From NCBI GenBank assembly GCA_947683625.1, contig CANTUR010000070.1:868001-932000 (forward strand): a stretch of DNA of 64,000 nt, in the 5' to 3' direction. Positions 24,499-35,018 of the stretch are shown here, piece after piece (the stretch's first letter is position 1; each line of letters begins with the position of its first letter). The notes beneath the pieces are model-generated. The model was not told where the DNA came from. It made no database searches and was given only the letters and a program-made list of their open reading frames with translations. Origin of the DNA: Mallotus nudiflorus (taxonomy: Eukaryota; Streptophyta; Magnoliopsida; Malpighiales; Euphorbiaceae). The position numbers and the translations under genes were made by a program.

Positions 24499-25798
24499 CT
24501 ACCTCAAATTCATTGGAAATGTGTACTGTGATGGACCATCAAAAAGGGCATCTACAATAGTCTAAGCTGCTGCTTCTGTTGGGTGAAAAAGATCCCAGAA
24601 AATATGGTCTTTTCTATTTGAACAATAGGTTGCAATTGGTAAACATGGAACTTCTACTTTTAGTGTCTTAAGCCAACAACATGCTAATTTTATCTCTACA
24701 AACCGTAAAATTACATGTATAGTATTAGCGTAGGGAAATCCAATTAGTTTAAAGAACATCACTAATAGCTAATTATAATAACTACCATTTTTACACTTTC
24801 TTAAATACATTACTTAGTTTAAATATGTGATAAATATTATGCAGAATCCACAATTTTATGTGACAAACAGAATTTATTCAATAATTTCTCTTTCTCTTTG
24901 TTTAGGCTTATACTTAGTGTAGTTATCTGCACTTACTTTTAGATAAAGTAAAACTCCATCATACATGCCCCTTGTGAATAATGAAGCATCCATATCTTAC
25001 GATAAAATTGAGTGATTATATAAAAATCATAATTGATTATTTAAAATCACTTTTAATTAATTAGCATGTTATATGTGCATATATATTTTATTTTGGATGA
25101 GGTTTTCCATCATCGCATAAGTGTCAAAATAGGAGTAAGATACACCAGTGAGCTCTGATTTCAATTCTTGCAACATTGATTTTAGCTTTTAATTGTACAA
25201 AACAACAATAGAATTAATTTTCTCATTGCAAGCTCCTGTTTTTTCCTTATATCTTCTTATTGGATAGCATCCAATTAGTCCAACCCCAGCTATGAAAAAC
25301 TTTCGCCCTCCATGCCCATATAATCTCTTTGTCAAAATTAATGGATTTTCTTATATCAATGCCAAGGCTATGATGGCAATGAAAATATAAGAAATTTAAT
25401 AAGTGGCAATATTCATTATGATACATTTATCAATTTAATTTAAAAATTATTTTCATATGATATTCCTAGTATATGATACTTAGAAAAGGCTCAAATTATT
25501 CCAAAAAATTCAAACAAAGTGAACCTATAAGGGCAAAATTAGACATTAGTGATCATAATTATATACCTTAATTAGTCCTTTGAATGTGAGAGTTATCAAA
25601 TCCGTATAAGCTTGAAGGGTGCCTTTGTTGGGGTTGGATGAGTTAGAGTAACCAAAGATATCATTGCTAACAATCATTATGACAAGAAGGGATTTAGATA
25701 ATAGGTTCTGTGCAGCAAAAGATCCAAGCTGTTGCACCAATTTTCCATATACTGATTCATAGTCACCCACTTGCTTTGTCAAAGTTAATGATTGACCC
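24499..25798 (-). pseudogene. GDSL esterase/lipase pseudogene (exons 3-5 only)
   Basis: Three blocks on the minus strand line up with exons 3, 4 and 5 of the intact GDSL gene at 59259-62346. Block one (about 25546-25798) has 'TKQVGDYESVYGKLVQQLG' and 'VSNDIFGYSNSSN', covering the block III Asn-Asp. Block two (about 25090-25325) has 'YGHGGRKFFIAGVGLIGCY' and 'LKSELTGVSYSYFDTY', with a TAA stop inside. Block three (about 24499-24720) has 'VEVPCLPIATYCSNRKDHI', then 'FWDLFHPTEAAA' with the catalytic Asp/His pair, then a TAG stop and the tail. Exons 1 and 2 with the active-site serine are missing. Splice sites are partly lost. Confidence 0.9.
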
Positions 25799-25848
25799 TA
25801 GGAAGTTTCAATCAAGTATAAATTATTTTCTATAAAATTAAGCATTCA

Positions 25849-25921
25849 ACAAGGATAGGTCAGTTAGGAGAGCGTCAGACTAAAGATTTGAAGGTCGCTT
25901 GTTCAATCCACTCTCATCACA
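25849..25921 (+). pseudogene. tRNA-Phe pseudogene, full length
   Basis: A 73-base segment aligns without gaps to plant tRNA-Phe (recalled sequence) with about a dozen changes, most of them G to A or C to T. 'GAGAGCGTCAGACT' and 'TTGAAGGTCGC' are conserved. The anticodon has become AAA instead of GAA, and acceptor-stem pairing is damaged. Its last base lies two bases before the LTR of element C, and no CCA tail is present. It is probably an old genomic tRNA copy. Confidence 0.75.
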
Positions 25922-25922
25922 T

Positions 25923-26254
25923 TGATCCCCACAAACCCTCCGATGCCTAAATCAAAATATATAGAGGGAATTTAGAGAGAGAAGGAGAACAATAAGAATA
26001 TAAGATAATAGAATAAATGAGAATGAGGGATATGGGATCCTATTTATAGTGATAGTGATACTTAAACCTAAAAGGAGTAAGATTCCTCTTTGGATAGAAA
26101 TCCTAGACCAATTAGGAGAATGTTCCTTCTTGTCTTAGGAGTCTTCTGCATAAGGAAACTTTTCCTAAATGTCTTTGGTTGCCTTCCCTTTTTTGAGTTA
26201 CCTATATAGGAAATAAAGACCTTAATTAAACAAGAATATATATGTGGGGTATCA
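25923..26254 (-). repeat. 3' LTR of element C
   Basis: Direct repeat of 34463-34790. A TATAAATA box reads on the minus strand at 26041-26048. The outer end starts two bases after a tRNA-Phe pseudogene. Confidence 0.88.
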
Positions 26255-26604
26255 AGAGTCCACCCTGTGAGTGTGTTCGGATATTTATGTCCAATGTATC
26301 TGGGTCTGAAAGGGATGACAACGTCACTCGTCCACTTGAGGAGAGATTACTTAATTACATCTGATGTGGAAAGGTGAGCTAAGGTGTCCAGCCTCAGTCA
26401 TGAGAAAAGATAAAGCTCGGTACCGAGTCTTGAAATCATCTTGTAAGGATGTCGTTGAAGTGCCAGTTAGAATTTAAGTGCACAAAATCTGTAAAAAAAG
26501 AATATATAATGGATTAACCTGTCAGTGTGGAGACAACATGATGGAACCAATCATCACTAGAGTTTTGATGCTCGGTGCATTAAAGGCACGGCCCGAGTGC
26601 CGAT

Positions 26605-26900
26605 CCTCAGTACTATAGAAGCGATATGAGGGTGCCAGCTTTAGGTACTAGTCTTAAATGCATGAGGCTTAGATGCTCAGTGTAAGGATGCAAGGCTTAC
26701 ATGCTCAGAACTTTAGTACTATAGAAGCGACCTGAGGGTGCCAGCTTCAATCACTAGACTTAAGTTCTTAGTGCATTAGAAGCGCGACCCAAGTGTCCTG
26801 TAGTCTTGGTGACTTGAAAGTGTGGATCGAACTCGAAACCTCAGTACTATAGAAGCGTTATGAGGGAGCCAACTTCAGTTATTGGACTTAGATACTGGAG
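26605..26900. repeat. Imperfect tandem repeats in the 3' untranslated region of element C
   Basis: Three units begin at about 26605, 26711 and 26839 with a shared core (AGTACTATAGAAGCG, then GAGGG and GCCAGCTT-like). Spacing is 106 and 128 bases. They lie between the plus-strand ORF and the 3' LTR. Tandem repeats in this interval are a known habit of Tat/Ogre elements. Confidence 0.75.
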
Positions 26901-27312
26901 ATTATGATGCTCGTTGTGAAGGGACAACTGTCAACAGTGCACCCATGACGTATGTTCACTATGTCATTTTGATGCCCCCCTTTTCTTTTTTTTTTTTAAA
27001 ATTTGAATTCGTAACCTTCATGTCTATTCGTGTGTTAAAAGATGAGATGTTTCGGTTGCCATAATAATGACAGCTCGATTAATGGGTTTTCCCATTTCCC
27101 AGTTTACCCTTAATGATGTGGGAGAAATCGGAGTACTTATAAGGGTAGTTAATGGTCTTTTCCAAAGCCTTCTGTTGCTCTATAAGTATCTTTATTCATT
27201 TAATGTGTTGCATTTTTGCTTCTTGTTATACTATTGATTTTTCAATCTTCTTGGTTCCTCTTACTACTATCATCAAGATTTTTCTATAGCAACCCTTGCG
27301 TTCTATAACCAG

Positions 27313-28823
27313 GTGATCTTTTTCTTCCTCCATACATTTATTCTCATTGTTTTTTGCTTATTAGATAAGTTCATGGCACTAAGAGAACAAGTTAGTTCTG
27401 ATCTATTCATTTCTAGAGTAGACGAGGAGTTGTTAGGGTGGTATTGGAGGCGTTTTAGTATACCCATCAATTTCACCCTATGCACTGTTGATAGGAAGTT
27501 TAGAGCCCATACTCCCAAGCTAGGCCTCAATAGGTTAGTTTTTTATTTTGACCAACTATGGGGAGGGGGGGGTCTGAAGTTCCCTTTGGATCCCTTTGTA
27601 AAATCATTTATGAATAGGTATAACATAGCACTCGGTTAGCTTCATCCCAATAGTTATCGGTTGTTGACTGGGTTTATAGAGTTGATGCATAAGGAGGGTA
27701 GGGAGACAGACTTAGATGTCCTGTGATATTTGTATAGCTTGACTAAGAAGAGAGGGGAGCTAATGTTCTCATTGTTGGTCATCCCTAACCACAGCCTTTT
27801 TGTGAAGCTTTCGGATCTTCACAAGAATTGGAGGCACAAGTTTTTTATTGTCAAGCACCATTCGGACTTCTTGAATGTTCGACGAAGATGGTCCGATGAG
27901 TGCCATAAGATGAAATGACCTCTGAAGTTGTTTGACAACGATACGTAGATGGTCTTAAGAATTTATCTCCACGGCTTGGCCAATCCTCGATCAGTTAAAG
28001 ATGTATCAAAAAGATACTTGTGGAGAGTCAGAGACCACTATACTGAGTCCTTAAGGCTCCCGATCGATATGCAATGCTGGACAAATGAGGGTCATAAGGA
28101 GCTGTTTAGCTCCATGATCGGGCATTCATTAGAAGTAAGTTTTGAACACTTATCTGACTTTTTATGTTTCAGGCTTTAAGGTAATGACATGCGTTTCCCT
28201 TTTTACAGACGATGCAAGCTTTATTGTTGGCAAATGACCAATATTTCTTTTTAAAGAGCTAGTATGGCTTAAAAGAGATGGAGGTCAGGACTATAGCGAT
28301 CAACTTCAAAAAGAAGTTGGACAATGTAAAGGTGGCACTAGAGCTTTGCCAGACCAAATATGTAGAGGCCAAGTCTAAAGCAGAGGTGAGTCAGAAGAAG
28401 GTGGCCGAGCTGGAGCACAGTCAAGCTCAGCTAACAAAGAGGATCAAGGAGCAGGAATCCTAGATTGCAGATCTGGAGAGAAAGTTGGGCGAGGTTGAGA
28501 AATCCCAAGAGAATGAAAAGAGATCCCACAAAAACACGGTGGGAGGGTTTCTTAAGGCCTATAGGTCTGAATGTAAGAGAGTCCTACTTTCCTGGAATCT
28601 AGAGATGGACTTGGTTGACCTGGACCTAATAACGTCAACTGACTTGGCTAGGATTGCTATCGAAGAGGATGCTCGGAACAAGGCCTCTACCCTTCGTGCG
28701 AGAAATATTTCTAAATCAGTTGAAAGGTCATCTTCTGAGTCTTTAGTGCTTGTTAACGCTATCAGTGCTGATCCCCCTCCTGTCTCTGAGTCTAATCTGT
28801 CAGATGTACATTTGGTATACTAG
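27313..28823 (+). pseudogene. Antisense ORF of element C, gypsy-type putative transposase domain (PF04195-like)
   Basis: This plus-strand ORF runs opposite to gag-pol. Exon 1 (start at 27313 or, more likely, 27373) gives 'LKFPLDPFVKSFMNRYNI', a TAG stop, then 'LHPNSYRLLTGFIELMH', resembling the plant 'putative gypsy type transposon' domain. A donor GTAAGT follows 28134 and an acceptor TTTTACAG ends at 28208. Exon 2 encodes a long coiled coil ('KKLDNVKVALELCQTKYVE') and an acidic Ser-rich tail ending at 28823. At least four in-frame stops break it. In the Tat clade such ORFs are known but their function is not. TATA-like CTATAAGTATC near 27180 could be its promoter (inference). Confidence 0.75.
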
Positions 28824-28979
28824 AGATATTTTTTTTGTAATTAACTTTTGTAATATGATTTTTCTTCAATGAATGAAAATGCTTTTATTGATGTTATTTT
28901 AAATACATCTATTGGTAATATTTTCAAAGGTAGCCTGATTTCCAATATCATTGTAGTTCCTTGCCTTGTCTATCTTTTA

Positions 28980-30225
28980 TTTTGTATGCCTCTTTAGATG
29001 TTTGCTCTATAACCTGATAAGGGCCTTCCCAGTTGGGTCCAAGTTTGCTGGTGCCAGATTTGCCTTTGCCAATATCCGCCCTTCTGAGTACCCAGTCTCC
29101 AACCTTATACTGTCTTGGGTGGATATACTAGAAGTGATATTGTGCTACCTTCTGCCTATGTGCTTCTACTATAGTGGACGCTCATTCCCTTTTTTCTTTT
29201 AATAGATACAACTATATCTAGGTATCAATGTTGTTGATGTCCTAGTCTAATTCTCTGCTGACCTTGTAACTTAGGGATCCAATTTGTACTGGAATCACTA
29301 CATCCATATGGTAGGTTAGCCTGAGTGGTGTTTCCTTTATGGATGATCTGAGAGTGATCCTATAAGCCCGGATAATATTGTTAAGCTCTTCGACCCAGTT
29401 TCCCTTCTTTTCATCAAGCCTTTTCTTTAATCCTTGCATGATAATCATGTTGGTGACTTTCGTTTGTTCGTTTGTCTGTGGGTGGGCTACCGAGGTAACA
29501 CGAACCTTTATTCCAAGGTTAGAGTAGAATATTTTGAACTTCTTGTTATCGAACTGTTTCCCATTATCCGTGATTAGGGTGTGTGGTATTTTGAACATGT
29601 AGATGATTTCTCTCTAGAAGAAGTGTTGGATCCGGGCTTCTATGATAGTCAGTACAGCTTCCACCTCTACCCACTTAGTGAAATGGTCTATGGCCACAAT
29701 TAAGAACTTCTTTTATGATGTGGAGGTCGAGAAGGGACCTAGGATGTCCATTCCCTACACTGCAAAGGGCCAAGGGCTACCGATCGGATGTTAAGGGTTA
29801 GAGGGCTTATGGTTGAGACGGGTGAACTGCTGGCACTTATGGCATTCCTGAGTTAGCTTCTGAGCATCTCTGGACATGGTGGGCCAATAGTATCCTTGCA
29901 GTAGTGCTTTCCTGGTTAATGTGTAATGTGACTCGTGCGCTCCACAAATGCCTTCATGGATGTCCCTGAGTATATAGTTTCCTTCCTTTGGGGATACACA
30001 TTTAGACCATGGGTGTGAGAAGGATCTTCTATAGAGTTCTCCATGAAGTATAAAGTAGTGGGCTGCCTTCATCTTTAGCTTCCTAGCTTTTAATTTGTCT
30101 TCTAGGAGTGTCCCATTTATGAGATATTGGACAATCGGCTTTATCCACTCAGGGCTTTCAAGTATCTCCAAGATATCTTGTTCTTCAATACTAGGTTTTG
30201 TAAGTGCTTCAATGAGCTCCATGTC
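28980..30225 (-). pseudogene. Element C integrase
   Basis: The minus strand shows the zinc-binding domain at about 29791-30000 ('GICGAHESHYTLTRKALL' then 'CHKCQQF'). The catalytic core follows with 'GMDILGPF' near 29745, 'LITDNGKQFDN' at about 29560 and 'HPQTNEQTKVTN' near 29480, giving the three acidic positions. The C-terminal part continues to about 28980. TAG stops interrupt it near 29785 and 29617. Confidence 0.88.
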
Positions 30226-30229
30226 TTTG

Positions 30230-30680
30230 AATGCCTGATGTCTTCAGCTACTTACTTGGCCAAAAGATCGGCTTTCAAGTTTTCATTTTGAGTATTTTTA
30301 TTATTTCCCACTGTCCCTCGTCTTGCTTAATCTTCTTCAGGAATTGCATGACTTTCCCAACATATCTGGCAATGTTCGAATCCTTAATTTGGAATGTCCC
30401 TTGCACTTGGTTTACTACCAATTGAGAGTTTGAGTGTATCTTAAGATGCTCGGCTTTGACTTCAGCAGCTAACTTTGATCCTATAATGAGCGCCTTATAC
30501 TCTACAACATTATTAGTGGCATTATACTTTATCCAAACTTCATATCTGATAAGAACTTTATACAGTCCTTTAAGGATGATCCCGGTGTTGGATCCTTAAG
30601 TGGAGGATGCCCCATCCACATAAAGCTTCCAGTTTGGTGTACTGGTGATGGTGAGATCTTCTGGTGTCATCTCTTGAACA
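30230..30680 (-). pseudogene. Element C second (archaeal-type) RNase H
   Basis: Minus-strand translation shows 'NATNNVVEYKALIIGSKLA' with the conserved Asn-Asn and Glu, and then 'SQLVVNQVQGTF'. In the Tat lineage an extra RNase H of this type lies between polymerase and integrase (known for the family). One catalytic acidic residue before Ser-Gln appears changed. Frame breaks are present. Confidence 0.75.
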
Positions 30681-30689
30681 AAATATGCT

Positions 30690-32060
30690 AATGCTTAAGC
30701 TTTCACGTATTGGCAGGACTCATAATTGATGTCAAATTCTCTAAGTAATACCAACCATTGAACTAATATACTCGAAGTCTTAGGTCTTTGCAATATTTTT
30801 TGCAAGGAGAAGCTAGTTCTTACAATAATGGGATAAGCTTAGAAGTAGTGCTTAAGCTTCCGAGATGCATGAACGATGACCATGGCCAGTTTATCCAGTG
30901 TTGGTTATTGAATCTCTGATCCTCAAAGTATTTTGCTGACATAATACATTGGGCTTTGCTGGCCCTCTTCCTCCTTTACTAGAACTGAGGCTATGCATTT
31001 TGGGCCCATCGAAAGGTATAAGTACAATGTCTCTTCTAGGACTGGTCTGCTAAGCAAAGGTAGGGAGGATATGAAGTTTTTAATATCTTTAAAAGCTATC
31101 TGGCAATCTTCCGTCCAAACAAATTTCTTAGAATTTTTTAAAGCTCAGAATAGTGGTAAGCATCACTTGGCTGAGCAAGAGATGAAACACCCCAAAGCCG
31201 TGACTATGCCATTTAGCTTTTGTAGTTCATGGATGGTTTTCAAAGCTTTCATGTTGAGAATGGCTTCCATCTTTTCTCAGTTGGCCTCAATACCTTTGTG
31301 GGATATCATAAACCCTAGGAATTTTCCTGCCTTAACTCTAAAGATGCACTTTTCTAAATTCAGCTTGATCCTAGACTCGTTTAGTAATTAAAAGACCTGA
31401 TCCAAATATGTGGGGTGTTGATCTACATGCTTGCTTTTGATAATAATGTCGTCCACGTATACTTCCACATTTATCCCAATCTAGTCTCAGAGTATATAGT
31501 TCATCATCCTTTGATATGTGGCTCCAACATTCTTTAACCTAAAGGGCATTACCTTATAGTAGTAAAGACCTTTATGGGTGATGAAGGATGTTTTCTTTTG
31601 GTCTTCTTCCTTCATTGGTATTTGGTGATATCCTTATGCTGCGTTTACAAAATTGTATAGACCATGGTCGACAGTGGAGTCTACTAGCTGTTAAATTATT
31701 GGCAGGGGGTAGCTGTCTTTAGGACATGCTCAGTTGAGGTTAGTGTAGTCCACACATTATATACTTGCTATTTGATTTCTTTACTAGCACCACATTGGCT
31801 ACCCATTCCGATTGGGTAACTTCTTTGATAAATCTAACATCTAGAAACTTCTTTGTTTCCTTGGTGATTATCTTCTGCCTGTCGTATGTAAAAGTTCATT
31901 TCTTCTAGATTACTGGCTTTGCTCCTAGTTTGATATTCAAGCTATATGAGGCAATATGAGGATCTACTCTAGTTATCTCTAACGCATGAGAGGCAAAACC
32001 TCTTGAGTGCTTGGTAAGGACTTCACTTATTCCTTGCTTGGTTTCAGAGTCAAGTTCATT
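30690..32060 (-). pseudogene. Element C reverse transcriptase and first RNase H
   Basis: 'VEVYVDDIIIKS' is encoded on the minus strand at about 31438-31470, with the YVDD catalytic motif intact. Upstream (higher coordinate) is 'VTQSEWVANVVLVKK', the fingers region. Downstream the connection and RNase H parts are broken by many stops and frame changes. Confidence 0.85.
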
Positions 32061-32499
32061 GTCGATCTTTACCATCTTCCCATCGATAATCTGTAATGTC
32101 TAAGTGTCATTGACTAGTTCAAGTTCGGCTCCTTGCTTCTCTATCTCCCAAGTCTCTAAGGGGAATGCTTTTATCTAAGGTTTGATTGCCATCTAGTAGC
32201 ATTGCTTGGCCATGTGCTGATCTTCATGGATTATAAGATTTTTGCCCTCGATTGGAATCTTCATGGTCAGGTGTCATATACTTGTGACTGCATCAATTTT
32301 ACAGAGTGTTAGTCATCCTATTATACCATTATATGACAATGGGAGATCCACTATATTGAATATAGCTTTAATGACTTTCATTTCTTCAATGTCCCAGTTT
32401 TTGAATTCTAGACTTAGCTCTATAATTCCCATTAATTGTATGGGTCCTCCATAGAAGCTGGGATTTTAGATAACTTTTAGGTTAGTGACGGAACCCCCT

Positions 32500-33930
32500 A
32501 TTATTTTGTAAGCATTCTAAGACAATATGTTGATGGCGCTCCCATTGTCGACCAATAACCTCTTTACCAGATAATTGTTAGTGTATACACTTACCACTAG
32601 GGCATCATTGTTTAGGTGTTGAACAAGCTCCCTATCCTTAGAATCAAACATGATGACCTTTCTCTTCTTTTTGGTTGGTCCTTCTCCTTGGCTTCTCTTA
32701 GGTCTTTTCTCAACATTTTCTCCTCTAACTATCATGTTAATGACCACGGTTGGTTCGGTCTAGGCCTTTTTGGGTTCTGGTTTATCTCGTCCTTATACAT
32801 TTGGATTCCTAGTCCATCTGGATGTGTCAATGAAATTACCGAGTTTGTCGTTTTGCACCAGTCTTTCTATGGCATTTTTTAATTCTCAACAGGCCTCAGT
32901 GTTATGCCCATAATCCTAGTGATACTGGCAATAGTGTCCTTTTTCTTGTGTGGCTCTCCTGTTTGGGCTTATTCTTCTAACTGGGGTAATTCCCACCCTA
33001 TTTTATCTAACCCACTTAAGGATCCTAGATCTAGAGGTATTTAAAAGTGTGTATCTATCGACTTCCTTTTCAAATTTTTCCATTGGGTTTCTAAAATTTG
33101 TTCATGGGAAGCTTACTCTTTTGGGCCTTGACCTCCCTTCTCTAGCTGGTGCTTTTTCCTCCTCCCTTTGCATCCTTCTATCTTTATCGATTTTTCTCAT
33201 TTTGACCACCATGGCCATCACCTTTGTGAAAGTGTTGGGTTCTTTTATCATTATCTTGTCTTTGAGTTTTTTGAATCTTATGCCATTCTTGAGGGCTTCG
33301 ATAATAACTTCATCTATAAGATTTTCAATTTGCATAGCCACCTTATTGAACTGATCTAACTAGCTTCATAGTGATTCATCAACCTCTTGTCGACACATTC
33401 AGAGGTCATTGATATTTTTGGCTAAAGGAATGTTAGTGATGAACCTTATTCAGAACTTCTCTGCCAAGTCTTTAAAAGAAGTGATGGAGTTCTCAAGAAG
33501 CTAGTGAAACCATTTTTTAGCATTCTTCATAAGTGTGCTTGGGAAAACTCTACACATGATGTCGTCATTTACATTCTAGAGCAACATTCCTATTTTGAAT
33601 AAGGATACATGGTTGATGGGATCTCCAATTCCATCATATTGATCCAATTGTGGCATCCTAAACTTGGTTGAGATTTCTGTCTGGATTATCCTTTTTAGGA
33701 GGGGCATTCTGCCTTCCATAATACATTCATCTTCCTTCCTTGGTCTTGTGCGGGCTTTGTATATAACCTCTTCAACCTTTCAGGTTAATTGTGAATCATC
33801 GAGAGCCGAAATTATGGAGCTAGATTCTTTTTTTAGAGCTTTAACTTTCCCCTTACTCCCTCCAGGCAATTCTAAAGGTATGGTATTTTCTATATTAGCT
33901 GGTCAAGGGTTGCCACTTTGAATCAAGGTG
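32500..33930 (-). pseudogene. Element C gag and protease
   Basis: Gag contains 'DQYDGIGDPINHVSLFKI', 'CRVFPSTLMKNAKKWFH' and a zinc-knuckle-like 'CQYHXDYGHNTEAC' arrangement (X is a stop). The 33102-33341 frame is the C-terminal capsid and a basic tail. The protease at about 32517-32560 shows 'LLVDNGSAINILS', where Asn replaces the usual Thr, Ser or Gly of the active site. This gag type is found in Tat/Retand elements. Confidence 0.85.
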
Positions 33931-34462
33931 TTCAATTATTGCTGTAGTAAGGTTATCTTGGATGCTTTGTATCATTGCTTCTTTATTTGTTGTAGTGAGT
34001 TTAAGTGTTAGAGTTACAGTGTTTGGGTAAGGCGTAGTTATGGCTAGTGTTTCCTTTAGATTTAGAAAAGGTACAGAAGGTATAGGTCAATGATGATGTT
34101 GTAAGGGGGCATAATACAGGAAGTCAGTGCCGAGAGCCTGCCATCACTGGGTGTTTGCAAAAGGAGCATGTGTATTAATAAATGAAGGTCTGGCGTATAG
34201 GAAAGTAGCTGGAGGTACCACAATTAGGAGAGGTATTGTTAGAGTGATTAGAGGAATGGGGACAAAAAGGTTGGTGTGAGTGTCAAGAGTTGAGATTAGT
34301 GGTGGGCTGGAAGTTATAGCATCAATGTCTTAATTTGGCAGATGCACAAATGGCTTTTTCCTTAGAGTTCCCATAGACTACGCCATTTGATAACTTGCTT
34401 TTTGAAACTCTTGAGCTGGAACCCTGTAAGTGGTCAACAAAGGGCAAGGTGAAAGGTAGGGA

Positions 34463-34790
34463 GGATTCCCACAAACCCTATGATACCTAAGTTAGAGTAT
34501 ATAAAGGGAATTTAGAGAGAGAAGGAGAAAAATAAGAATATAAGAGAATAAAATGAATGAGAATGAGGGATATGGGATCCTATTTATAATGATAGTGATA
34601 CCTAAACCTGAAAGGAGTATGATTCCTCTTTGGATAGGAATCCTAGACCAATTAGGAGAATGTTCCTTCTTGTCTTGGGAGTCTTCTGCATAAGGAAACT
34701 TTTCTTGAATGTCCTGGTTGCCTTCCCTTTTCGAGTAACCTGTATAGGAAATAAAGACCTTAATTATATAGGAATATATATGTGGTATCA
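34463..34790 (-). repeat. 5' LTR of element C
   Basis: Direct repeat of 25923-26254, with TATAAATA on the minus strand at 34581-34588. It lies upstream of gag. The primer-binding site expected just below 34463 is not recognisable. Confidence 0.85.
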
Positions 34791-35018
34791 AGCAGAACCA
34801 TTCTTAGAATTAGACAAAGATAAATACGATGGTGAAGTAGGTAACCCTACTTTTTCAGCTACTAAATATTCAATGAATTTAAAAATAATGAGCTATTAAA
34901 ATTGAATTAAAATAATAAAAATATTAACCGTCACAACCAATTCAATGAGCATTTGATTTAAAAGAAAAGATTTGATTATGTGTTAAGTGTAATATTTTTC
35001 AAGTTGGTTTGGTGCATG
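34791..35018. other. Spacer between elements C and B with the left foldback arm
   Basis: AT-rich, with no recognised gene. The part from 34974 is the left arm of a foldback whose other arm is at 51839-51897. The last five bases (35014-35018, GCATG) are the target duplication of element B. Confidence 0.8.

Larger units (their letters stand above)
25923..34790 (-). mobile_element. Element C: Tat-lineage Ty3/gypsy element with antisense ORF
   Basis: Short LTRs (about 330 bp) at 25923-26254 and about 34463-34790 match each other. Between them, on the minus strand, lie gag, protease, polymerase with YVDD, a second archaeal-type RNase H and integrase. Between integrase and 3' LTR lie tandem repeats and a spliced plus-strand ORF, as known in Tat elements. 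LTR ends are TGATAC and GGGATCA (minus strand). I find no matching target duplication (CACAT on one side, AGCAG on the other), and the expected primer site is not recognisable. Coding regions are broken. Confidence 0.85.

Noticed and set aside
25849..25921. Functional tRNA-Phe gene
   Set aside because: The length and alignment are good, but the acceptor stem is mispaired, the anticodon is altered and about a dozen positions differ. It is called a pseudogene.
32616..33359. Plus-strand open frames of up to 134 codons
   Set aside because: They are antisense shadows of the element C gag and protease, which are recognisable on the minus strand.
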